From: Hydrogenophaga borbori
GTDB lineage: Bacteria; Pseudomonadota; Gammaproteobacteria; Burkholderiales; Burkholderiaceae_C
Assembly: GCF_003417535.1 (NCBI RefSeq)
Contig: NZ_QVLS01000002.1
Coordinates: 310,001 to 374,000, forward strand
Length of the DNA: 64,000 nucleotides
Direction of reading: 5' to 3'
The notes beneath the pieces are model-generated. The model worked only from the letters and a program-made list of their open reading frames with translations. It had not been told where the DNA came from and searched no databases. A program made the translations under genes and the position numbers. Below are positions 12,394 through 19,070 of the stretch, in pieces. Numbering within the stretch: position 1 is the first letter of the stretch; each line of letters opens with the position of its first letter.

Positions 12394-13599
12394 TCAGTAG
12401 AGCAGGAAGGGCCGGCGCGCCTCGGTCCACGCGGCCTCGTCGGCCCGTGCCGGCGCGTCCAGTGCCTCGGGTGGCGCGTCCACGTCGTCCACCCATTCGC
12501 GCAGCGCCGGGCCGCCGTTGATGAGATCGATGGCCAGGCGGTCGCGTTCGTATTCGTAGGGGAAGTCGCGCCACAGCGGGTAGTCGGGTCGCTGCAGGCG
12601 GATGGCGCGAAAGGCCAGGGCCTGCAGGCGCCAGGGCTGGAAGGCCGCGTGGCCATAGTGCGCGGGGTCTTCCACATGGATCTGCACGCCGGCGCACAGC
12701 TGGCCCGCGTGCTTGTGGAAGGTGGGCTCGAACCAGCACTCGCGCAGCACGCAGCCGCGCAGCCACTGCGGCGCCAGCTGGCGCATGTCGGCCAGCAGGC
12801 GCGTGGTGTCGATGTCGGGGGCGCCGAACAACTCCAGCGGGCGCGTGGTGCCCCGGCCTTCGCTGAGCGTGGTGCCTTCCAGCATGACCGTGCCCGCGTA
12901 GGCGCGCGCCATCGACAGGTTGGGCGCGTTCGGGCTGGGGTTGACCCAGCTGCGCTCGCCGATGGGCCAGCCAAAGCCCGGCGCCTCGTCCGGCCGCCAC
13001 CCGTCCATGGCGATCACCCGGTACTCCAGCGACAGGCCCAGCGTGGCGATGAACCACTGGCCCAGCTCGCCCATGGTGAGGCCGTGCCGCATGGGCATGG
13101 GGCCGGCACCCACGAAGCTCTCCCAGCCCTCGCGCAGCGTGAGGCCTTCCACCGGGCGACCCGCCGGGTTGGGCCGGTCCAGCACCCACACCGCCTTGCC
13201 CCGGCGCGCGGCGGCCTCCAGCACGTAGCGCAGCGTGGTGATGAAGGTGTAGATGCGGCAGCCCAGGTCCTGCAGGTCGACGAGCAGCACGTCGAAGCTG
13301 TCCATCATGGCGTCGCTGGGGCGGCGCACCTCGCCGTACAGACTGAACACCGGGATGCCCCAGCGGGGGTCGGTGTAGTCGGGCGACTCGACCATGTTGT
13401 CCTGCTTGTCGCCGCGCAGCCCGTGCTGCGGGCCGAAGGCCGCGCTGAGCTGGAGGTCGGGCAGGGCGGCCAGGGCGTCCAGGCTGTGGGTGAGGTCGCG
13501 CGTGACGGAGGCCGGGTGGGCCAGCACGGCGACGCGCCGACCGGCCAGCGGCGCGCGCAGCGCGGGATCGTTCAGGAAACGTTCGATGCCGAATTGCAT
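12394..13599 (-). CDS. DUF1343 / NamZ-like exo-beta-N-acetylmuramidase domain protein
   Basis: 401 residues spanning the DUF1343 domain. Conserved pieces include VLAHPASVT near residue 27, FGPQHGLRG, and DLQDLGCRIYTFITT near residue 110. The characterised member, Bacillus subtilis NamZ (YbbC), removes terminal MurNAc from peptidoglycan fragments and is secreted. This protein starts directly with MQFGIERFLND and shows no signal peptide, so if it has the same activity it would act in the cytoplasm, as in muropeptide recycling. Activity is inferred from the family. It is followed on the minus strand by nothing, converging on the GNAT gene. Confidence 0.8.
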   Translation of the reverse strand: MQFGIERFLNDPALRAPLAGRRVAVLAHPASVTRDLTHSLDALAALPDLQLSAAFGPQHGLRGDKQDNMVESPDYTDPRWGIPVFSLYGEVRRPSDAMMDSFDVLLVDLQDLGCRIYTFITTLRYVLEAAARRGKAVWVLDRPNPAGRPVEGLTLREGWESFVGAGPMPMRHGLTMGELGQWFIATLGLSLEYRVIAMDGWRPDEAPGFGWPIGERSWVNPSPNAPNLSMARAYAGTVMLEGTTLSEGRGTTRPLELFGAPDIDTTRLLADMRQLAPQWLRGCVLRECWFEPTFHKHAGQLCAGVQIHVEDPAHYGHAAFQPWRLQALAFRAIRLQRPDYPLWRDFPYEYERDRLAIDLINGGPALREWVDDVDAPPEALDAPARADEAAWTEARRPFLLY

Positions 13600-13610
13600 G
13601 GGCGGTGTGT

Positions 13611-14153
13611 TCAATCGGCGGGCAGGCGCAGCGTCCAGCCCGCGGGGTCGTGGAAATCGGGTAGGGGTCGGGGGTGGTGCAAGGCCCAGTGCGAGACCTG
13701 GCCGCGCTGGTCTTCGATCACGGTGCTCAGGCCCAGCTGCCAGGGCCCGGGCGGCAGTTGCCGGCGATCGAGCACGGCGACGAGTTCGACGCTCTCGGCC
13801 GTCTCGCGCCGCTCGATCAGGGGCGCGTTCGGCGGTCCCCTCAGCGCATCGCGCACGCGCGTGCGGCTGAAGGCGTAGTCGGCCCACTGTCCCGAGGGGG
13901 AGAAGTTGAACTCGCGGTAGGCGCCCTGGCCGGGCTGGCCGATGAAGGCCTCGAAGCAGGTGTGGCGCCACAGGCCGTCGGCCATGCCCCCGCCCTGAGG
14001 TTCGGGCCAGCGCACCGCGGCGGTGTCGCCGCGCACGCGGTAGTGCAGCACCAGTTCGCGCGGCTCGGCGCTCACCAGCACCGAGACCGACAGTTCGATG
14101 CGCGGCGATGCGGGGTGGGGGCTGAGGTGGAGGGCGGCGGACACGGGCGCCAT
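13611..14153 (-). CDS. DOMON-like domain protein of unknown function
   Basis: 180 residues from the ATG at 14153. The pattern is mostly beta: IELSVSVLVSAEPRELVLHYRV, then CFEAFIG, YREFNFSPSGQWADYAF, and RPLPDFHDPAGW at the end. This resembles the cytoplasmic DOMON-like (carbohydrate/heme-binding fold) family found in proteobacteria. There is no signal peptide. It lies 11 bases upstream of the NamZ-like gene on the same strand, so the two probably form an operon, which would fit a sugar-ligand role. Function unknown. Confidence 0.7.
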   Translation of the reverse strand: MAPVSAALHLSPHPASPRIELSVSVLVSAEPRELVLHYRVRGDTAAVRWPEPQGGGMADGLWRHTCFEAFIGQPGQGAYREFNFSPSGQWADYAFSRTRVRDALRGPPNAPLIERRETAESVELVAVLDRRQLPPGPWQLGLSTVIEDQRGQVSHWALHHPRPLPDFHDPAGWTLRLPAD

Positions 14154-14176
14154 TGTGTCAGCCCGCGCCCCGCACC

Positions 14177-14194
14177 GAGTCACGGAACGGTCAT
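14177..14194 (+). promoter_or_regulatory. Candidate Pho box upstream of the OlsB-like / ppk1 gene run
   Basis: GAGTCACGGAACGGTCAT holds two GTCA cores exactly 11 bases apart (14179 and 14190), the spacing of PhoB half-sites; a third GTCA at 14157 is in register at two further turns. The outer bases match the CTGTCAT consensus only partly and no clear -10 follows. It lies 47 bases before the acyltransferase start. Confidence 0.4.
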
Positions 14195-14240
14195 TGGTCT
14201 GCCATGGGTGCGCCACGCAAGCGGCGCAGCATGAAAGGCC

Positions 14241-15023
14241 ATGGACAAGACCTTGATCTCCGCGGCGCCGGCGCCGCCCATGGCCCCGCCCGCGCCCGAA
14301 CGCGCCAGCGGCCTGCAGGTGCGCTGGGCGCGCCACCTCGACGACGTGCGCGCGGCGCAGCGCCTGCGCTTCGAGGTCTTCGCGGGCGAGATGGGTGCAC
14401 GGCTGTCCACGCCGCTGCCCGGCCACGACATCGACCTCTTCGACGACTTCTGCGAGCACCTGCTGGTGTGCGACGCCGCGACCGGCGCGGTGGTCGGCAC
14501 CTACCGTGTGCTCACGCCCGTGCAGGCGCGCCGCGTGGGCAGCACCTACAGCGACACCGAGTTCGACCTCACCCGCCTGCGCCAGGTGCGAGAGCGCATG
14601 GTGGAGCTGGGCCGCAGCTGCGTGCACCCGGCGCATCGCCAGGGCGGCGTGATCCTGGCGCTGTGGGGCGCGCTGGGCGACTTCATGCAGCGCAATGCGC
14701 TGGACGTGATGATCGGCTGCGCCAGCATCCCCATGCAGCACGACGGCCGCCTGGCCGCCAGCCTCTGGCGCCAGGTGCGCGAGCGCCACCTGGCGCCCAT
14801 CGACTGGCACGTTCGCCCGCGCCTGCCGTTGCCCGTCGACCGGCTGGACGATTCGCTCGAGGTGGAGCCGCCGGCCCTCATCAAGGGCTACCTGCGGCTG
14901 GGCGCCAAGGTACTGGGGCCGCCGGCCTGGGACCCGGACTTCAACACCGCCGACCTGCCCATGCTGATGCGCTTGGGCGATCTGCCCGCTCGCTACCGCA
15001 AACACCTGTTGGGGAACGCCTGA
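14241..15023 (+). CDS. OlsB-like GNAT N-acyltransferase
   Basis: 260 residues of the Acetyltransf_5 (OlsB/autoinducer-synthase-like) family: RLRFEVFAGEMGA near residue 43, the acidic DIDLFDDFCEHLLV, then GTYRVL and VELGRSCVHPAHRQGGV. Known members acylate ornithine with 3-hydroxy-acyl-ACP, the first step of phosphorus-free ornithine lipid synthesis. No OlsA-like acyltransferase is adjacent, so the product is uncertain. It is the first gene of a tightly packed run (TGATG overlap with the next gene) that leads into ppk1. A candidate Pho box lies upstream. Confidence 0.75.
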   Translation: MDKTLISAAPAPPMAPPAPERASGLQVRWARHLDDVRAAQRLRFEVFAGEMGARLSTPLPGHDIDLFDDFCEHLLVCDAATGAVVGTYRVLTPVQARRVGSTYSDTEFDLTRLRQVRERMVELGRSCVHPAHRQGGVILALWGALGDFMQRNALDVMIGCASIPMQHDGRLAASLWRQVRERHLAPIDWHVRPRLPLPVDRLDDSLEVEPPALIKGYLRLGAKVLGPPAWDPDFNTADLPMLMRLGDLPARYRKHLLGNA

Positions 15024-15946
15024 TGCGATCCGCTTTTGATGCACTGGGTGGCTGGGCGGCGCGTTCGCGCCTGCCGGCTGCGGCCGGTGGTGTCCTGCCC
15101 ATCGACCTGGGGGCCGACGACGACGGCGACGACACCCCCGACGGCCCGGAGCGCGCCCGCTACCGGGCCGTTTTCATCTCCGACCTGCACCTGGGCACAG
15201 CCGGCTGCCAGGCGCGCCAGCTGCTGGAATTCCTCAAGCGGCACCCGAGCGACACCCTGTACCTGGTCGGCGACATCATCGACGGCTGGCAACTGCGCCG
15301 CAAATGGTTCTGGCCGCAGTCGCACAACGACGTGGTGCAGAAGCTGCTGCGCCGCGCCCGCAAGGGCTGCCGCGTGGTCTTCGTGCCCGGCAACCACGAC
15401 GAGTTCGCGCGCCAGTTCGACGGCCACCAGTTCGGTGGCATCGAGGTCAGCAACGAGGCCGTGCACCTCACGGCCGACGGTCGCCGCCTGTGGGTGGTGC
15501 ATGGCGACCACTTCGACGGCGTCATCCAGTGCGCGAAGTGGCTGGCCTACCTGGGGGACAACGCCTACGAGCTGCTGTTGCGCCTGAACCGCCACCTCAA
15601 TTCGCTGCGGGCGCGCCTGGGCCTGCCGTACTGGTCGCTCTCCCAGTACCTCAAGCACAAGGTCAAGAAGGCCCTGAACTACGTGATGGACTTCGAGCGC
15701 GCCGTGGCGGCCGAGGCCCGCTCGCGCGGCTACCACGGCGTGGTCTGCGGCCACATCCACCGGCCCGAGATGCGCAGCATCGACGGCACGCTGTACTGCA
15801 ACGACGGCGACTGGGTGGAAAGTCTGTCGGCCCTGGTGGAGCACCTGGACGGCCGGCTGGAGTTGGTGCACTGGGCGCCGGGCGCCTTGCCCGAGGGCAT
15901 CGCGCATGGTGAAAATGCGCGCGGCCAAACCATAATCGGCGCATGA
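15023..15946 (+). CDS. LpxH-like metallophosphoesterase (UDP-2,3-diacylglucosamine diphosphatase family)
   Basis: 307 residues. The dinuclear-metal phosphoesterase motifs occur in order: FISDLHLG (near 50), LVGDIIDGW, FVPGNHDE, VVHGDHFD and CGHIHRPE. The spacing fits the COG2908/LpxH family rather than generic phosphatases. LpxH makes lipid X in lipid A synthesis, but this protein is longer than the ~240-residue E. coli enzyme owing to a ~45-residue N-terminal extension and an insert, so another lipid phosphate substrate is possible. It overlaps both neighbours by an ATG/TGA. Confidence 0.8.
   Translation: MRSAFDALGGWAARSRLPAAAGGVLPIDLGADDDGDDTPDGPERARYRAVFISDLHLGTAGCQARQLLEFLKRHPSDTLYLVGDIIDGWQLRRKWFWPQSHNDVVQKLLRRARKGCRVVFVPGNHDEFARQFDGHQFGGIEVSNEAVHLTADGRRLWVVHGDHFDGVIQCAKWLAYLGDNAYELLLRLNRHLNSLRARLGLPYWSLSQYLKHKVKKALNYVMDFERAVAAEARSRGYHGVVCGHIHRPEMRSIDGTLYCNDGDWVESLSALVEHLDGRLELVHWAPGALPEGIAHGENARGQTIIGA
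15931..15936 (+). promoter_or_regulatory. Candidate -10 hexamer for ppk1, leaderless geometry
   Basis: CATAAT, then CGGCGC, then the ATG of ppk1. It lies inside the 3' end of the phosphatase gene. It would allow ppk1 to be transcribed separately, with the transcript starting about at the A of the start codon. Confidence 0.4.
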
Positions 15947-18021
15947 TCGGCTCTGCCTCCATTCCGCGCTTTTCCCTCCTCGATCGCGACCACAGCATCC
16001 TCGCGTTCAACGAACGCGTCATGGACTGGGCGCGCCGCCCCGACGTGCCCGAACTGGAGCGCCTGCGCTACCTCAGCATCGTCTCCAGCAACCTGGACGA
16101 ATTCTTCGAGGTGCGCATGGCGCCGCAGCTGGCGGCGGCCAAGGCCCACGAGACGCGCGGCCTCTACACCGCCCAGACCTTCGAGGCCCTGTCGGCCAAG
16201 GTGCACGAGTTGGTGGCCCAGCAGTACGCCATCTACAACGACGAGCTGCTGCCCGCGCTCGAGAAGAAAGGCATCAAGATCGTCGCCCACAGCGAGCGCA
16301 ACGCGCGCCAGCGCCGCCACGTGCGCGAGATCTTCCACAACGAGGTGCAGCCCCTGCTGATGCCCGTGGGCCTGGACCCGGCGCACCCGTTTCCGCAGGT
16401 GGCGAACAAGTCGCTCAACTTCATCGTGCGCCTCACGGGCAAAGACGCCTTCGGGCGCGAAAACGAGATCGCCATCGTCAAGGTGCCGCGCATCCTGCCG
16501 CGCTTCTTCCGCCTGCCGTCGGTGAAGGGCTCGCGGCAGATCCACTTCGTCTCCATCTCCAGCCTGATCCGCACGCACCTGGGCGACCTGTTCCCCGGTC
16601 GCCAGGTGACCGAGTTTTCGCAGTTCCGCGTCACGCGCCACTCCGACCTGGCGGTGGACGAGGAAGAGGTGAAGAACCTGCGCACCGCGCTGCGCAAGGG
16701 CCTGCAGCAGCGCCACTACGGCCAGGCGCTGCGGCTGGAGGTGTCGGCCGGCGCCTCCACCTTCCTGTCCGACTTCCTGCTGGAGCAGTTCGGCCTGCCC
16801 GAGGCCTGCCTGTACCGCGTGCCCGGCCCGGTGAACCTGGTGCGCCTGAACCAGCTCATCGACAAGGTCGACGCACCCGAGCTGCGCTTCGAGCCCTACC
16901 TGCCCGGCTGGCCGCTGCAGCTCACGCCGGGCCAGTCCTTCTTCGAGCGGCTGCGCCAGGGCGACGTGCTCATCCACCAGCCTTACGAGAGTTTCGACGC
17001 GGTGCTGTCCTTTCTGCGCGAGGCGGTGGAAGACCCCGATGTGCTGGCGATCAAGCAGACCATCTACCGCACGGGCGCCAAGAGCGAGCTCATGGACCTG
17101 TTGCGCGAGGCGGTGCGCCGCGGCAAGGAAGTGACGGCGGTGGTGGAGCTCAAGGCCCGCTTCGACGAGGAAGCCAACATCAACTACGCCGAGCGCCTGG
17201 AGTCCGTGGGCGCGCAGGTGGTGTACGGCGTGGTCGGCCTCAAGACGCATGCCAAGATGCTGCTGATCACGCGCCGCGAGGCCGAGGGCCTGCGCCGCTA
17301 CGCACACCTGTCCACCGGCAACTACAACCCCGGCACCGCGCGCGTCTACACCGACCTGAGCACCCTCACGGCCGACGAGGCGCTCACCGCCGACGTGGAC
17401 CAGGTCTTCCTGCACCTGGCCAGCCAGAACCGCCTCGCCCGGCTCAACAAGGCGCTGATCGCGCCCTTCCTGCTGCACAAGGCCATGCTCGACAAGGTGG
17501 CCGCCGCGGGCGAGGCGGCGGCGCGCGGGCAGGACGCGCGCATCACACTGAAGATGAACGCCCTCACCGACGAACCGCTGGCGCGCGCGCTGGCTTCGGC
17601 CTCGCAGCAGGGCGTGAAGATTGACCTCATCGTGCGCGGCGCCTGCGTGCTGCCGGCCGGCGTGCCGGGTTTCACCGACAACGTGCGCGTGCGCTCGGTC
17701 ATCGGCCGCCTGCTGGAGCATTCGCGCGTGTACCACTTCCGCGTGGGTGGCGAGGAAGAGGTCTGGCTGGCCAGCGCCGACTGGATGAACCGCAACATGC
17801 TGCGCCGCGTGGAGCTGGCCTGGCCGGTGACCGATCCGGCCTTGCGCCAGCGCATCGTGGACGAATGCCTCAACGCGTATCTGCACGACACGCGCGATGC
17901 CTGGCTGCTGCAGCCGGACGGCCGCTATGTGCCGGCCGGGCAGGGCGCCTCGGGGCGCCAGCGTCACCACTTGCAGTCGGCCCAGGCCAGCCTGATGGCC
18001 CGGCATGGCGGGAAAGGCTGA
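15943..18021 (+). CDS. ppk1: Polyphosphate kinase 1
   Basis: 692 residues, the standard PPK1 length. It reversibly polymerises the gamma phosphate of ATP into inorganic polyphosphate. The four-domain layout is present: an N-terminal helical domain (FNERVMDWA, SNLDEFFEVR), the head domain (QPLLMPVGLDPAHPFP), and two PLD-like catalytic domains. The phosphorylated histidine is H436 in GLKTHAKM, and STGNYNPGTARVYTD follows. The ATG overlaps the stop of the phosphatase gene, and sixA follows 4 bases after the stop. Confidence 0.97.
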   Translation: MIGSASIPRFSLLDRDHSILAFNERVMDWARRPDVPELERLRYLSIVSSNLDEFFEVRMAPQLAAAKAHETRGLYTAQTFEALSAKVHELVAQQYAIYNDELLPALEKKGIKIVAHSERNARQRRHVREIFHNEVQPLLMPVGLDPAHPFPQVANKSLNFIVRLTGKDAFGRENEIAIVKVPRILPRFFRLPSVKGSRQIHFVSISSLIRTHLGDLFPGRQVTEFSQFRVTRHSDLAVDEEEVKNLRTALRKGLQQRHYGQALRLEVSAGASTFLSDFLLEQFGLPEACLYRVPGPVNLVRLNQLIDKVDAPELRFEPYLPGWPLQLTPGQSFFERLRQGDVLIHQPYESFDAVLSFLREAVEDPDVLAIKQTIYRTGAKSELMDLLREAVRRGKEVTAVVELKARFDEEANINYAERLESVGAQVVYGVVGLKTHAKMLLITRREAEGLRRYAHLSTGNYNPGTARVYTDLSTLTADEALTADVDQVFLHLASQNRLARLNKALIAPFLLHKAMLDKVAAAGEAAARGQDARITLKMNALTDEPLARALASASQQGVKIDLIVRGACVLPAGVPGFTDNVRVRSVIGRLLEHSRVYHFRVGGEEEVWLASADWMNRNMLRRVELAWPVTDPALRQRIVDECLNAYLHDTRDAWLLQPDGRYVPAGQGASGRQRHHLQSAQASLMARHGGKG

Positions 18022-18025
18022 AGGC

Positions 18026-18529
18026 ATGGCCATGGCGGTGCGCGGCATGGACCTGATCCTGTGGCGCCACGCCGAAGCGCAGGACCACCCCGACGCGGCC
18101 GAAGGCCTGCCGGGCGACCGCCTCGACCTGGCGCGCCGGCTCACGCCGCGCGGCGAGAAGCAGGCCGCGCGGATGGCGGCCTGGCTGGACCGCCAGCTGC
18201 CGGAGGGCGCGCGGGTCTGGAGCAGCCCGGCCGCTCGCTGCGAGCAGACGGTGATGGCGCTGGGCCGGCGCTACAAGCTGAGCGAGGCGATCGCACCCGA
18301 GGCCAGCGCCGAGGCCCTGCTGGACCTGGTGCAGTGGCCGGCGGGAAGAAGCCCCGTGCTGGTGGTGGGCCACCAGCCCACCCTGGGCCAGGTGGTCGCG
18401 CGCCTGCTGGGCTTCACCGAGGACGATTGCTCGGTGAAAAAAGGCGCGTTGTGGTGGCTGCGCCACCGCGAGCGCGCCGGCGTGGGCGAGACCGTGGTCG
18501 TGACGGTGCAGACGCCCGAAATGCTGTGA
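18026..18529 (+). CDS. sixA: SixA-type phosphohistidine phosphatase
   Basis: 167 residues from the ATG at 18026; starts at 18005, 18032 and 18047 are also in frame, and GGAAAGG at 18010-18016 favours 18026. This is a histidine phosphatase (phosphoglycerate-mutase fold): LWRHAEA with the catalytic His near residue 15, WSSPAARCEQT, and VVGHQPTLGQV. SixA enzymes remove phosphate from phosphohistidine in proteins such as ArcB or NPr. Here it follows ppk1, whose own intermediate is a phosphohistidine; a functional link is possible but unproven. Confidence 0.85.
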   Translation: MAMAVRGMDLILWRHAEAQDHPDAAEGLPGDRLDLARRLTPRGEKQAARMAAWLDRQLPEGARVWSSPAARCEQTVMALGRRYKLSEAIAPEASAEALLDLVQWPAGRSPVLVVGHQPTLGQVVARLLGFTEDDCSVKKGALWWLRHRERAGVGETVVVTVQTPEML

Positions 18530-18536
18530 CGCCGGC

Positions 18537-18998
18537 TCAGGCGGCCTTGGCGGGCGCCTTGCGGGGGGAGGCCTTCCTGGCGGGGGCCGGCTTCGCCGCA
18601 GCTTTGGCCGTGGGCTTCGCGGCGGTTTTGGCCGGCGCCTTGGGCGCGGCCCTGGCGGCGGGTTGTGTGGCGGGTCGGGTGGCCTTCTTGGCGGCTGGCT
18701 GCTTCGCCGCGGTCTTCTGCTTCGACGGGGCCGGCGGGGCGGCGGGCGCTTCGGCGGCCGGCCGGCCGGTCTTGAGCGTGGGCACGGCGGCCACGGCGGC
18801 CTTGTAGGCGGCGTCGCTCAGGCCTTGCAGCACCATCAGTCCGGCGCGCAGCAACTCGCTCTTCTTGACACTGATGCCCAGGGCGATGGCGCGGGTCTTG
18901 AGCGTTTCGATCGCGGCGAACTCGTTCTTCGGGATGGTGAAGCTGTCGCGAACGAGCTTGGGCTTCTTGCTGGTGGACTTGTCGGTGGCAGGCGCCAT
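18537..18998 (-). CDS. Ribbon-helix-helix-like protein with histone-H1-like Ala/Lys/Pro tail
   Basis: 153 residues. The N terminus (about 15-75) looks like a ribbon-helix-helix unit: the strand VRDSFTIP, helix EFAAIETLKTRAIALG, turn, helix KKSELLRAGLMVL. Residues ~85-153 are low-complexity Ala/Lys/Pro repeats (KTAAKQPAAKKA and similar), like bacterial H1-type proteins such as Pseudomonas AlgP. It sits between sixA (converging, 7 bases apart) and ppx. AGGAG precedes the ATG, and a perfect inverted repeat fills its promoter. Probably DNA- or polyanion-binding. Its link to polyphosphate is inferred from gene position. Confidence 0.7.
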   Translation of the reverse strand: MAPATDKSTSKKPKLVRDSFTIPKNEFAAIETLKTRAIALGISVKKSELLRAGLMVLQGLSDAAYKAAVAAVPTLKTGRPAAEAPAAPPAPSKQKTAAKQPAAKKATRPATQPAARAAPKAPAKTAAKPTAKAAAKPAPARKASPRKAPAKAA

Positions 18999-19025
18999 GA
19001 ACGCTCCTCGGTTAGTGGGGCGTTC

Positions 19026-19055
19026 AGTATAAACCGTATAAACGGTTTATATGAA
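19026..19055 (-). promoter_or_regulatory. Promoter of the RHH/H1-like gene
   Basis: On the minus strand -35 TTCATA (19055-19050) and -10 TATACT (19031-19026) are separated by 18 bases. The start codon is at 18998, with AGGAG just before it. The inverted repeat at 19028-19051 fills the whole spacer and overlaps both hexamers. Confidence 0.5.
19028..19051. promoter_or_regulatory. Perfect 10-4-10 inverted repeat, likely operator
   Basis: TATAAACCGT (19028-19037), spacer ATAA, then ACGGTTTATA (19042-19051): a perfect dyad in an otherwise very GC-rich region. TATAAAC also recurs as a direct repeat within it. The location over a promoter, just upstream of a gene with an RHH-like domain, suggests autoregulation. 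Confidence 0.55.
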
Positions 19056-19070
19056 AAAGGCAGGGCGGCG

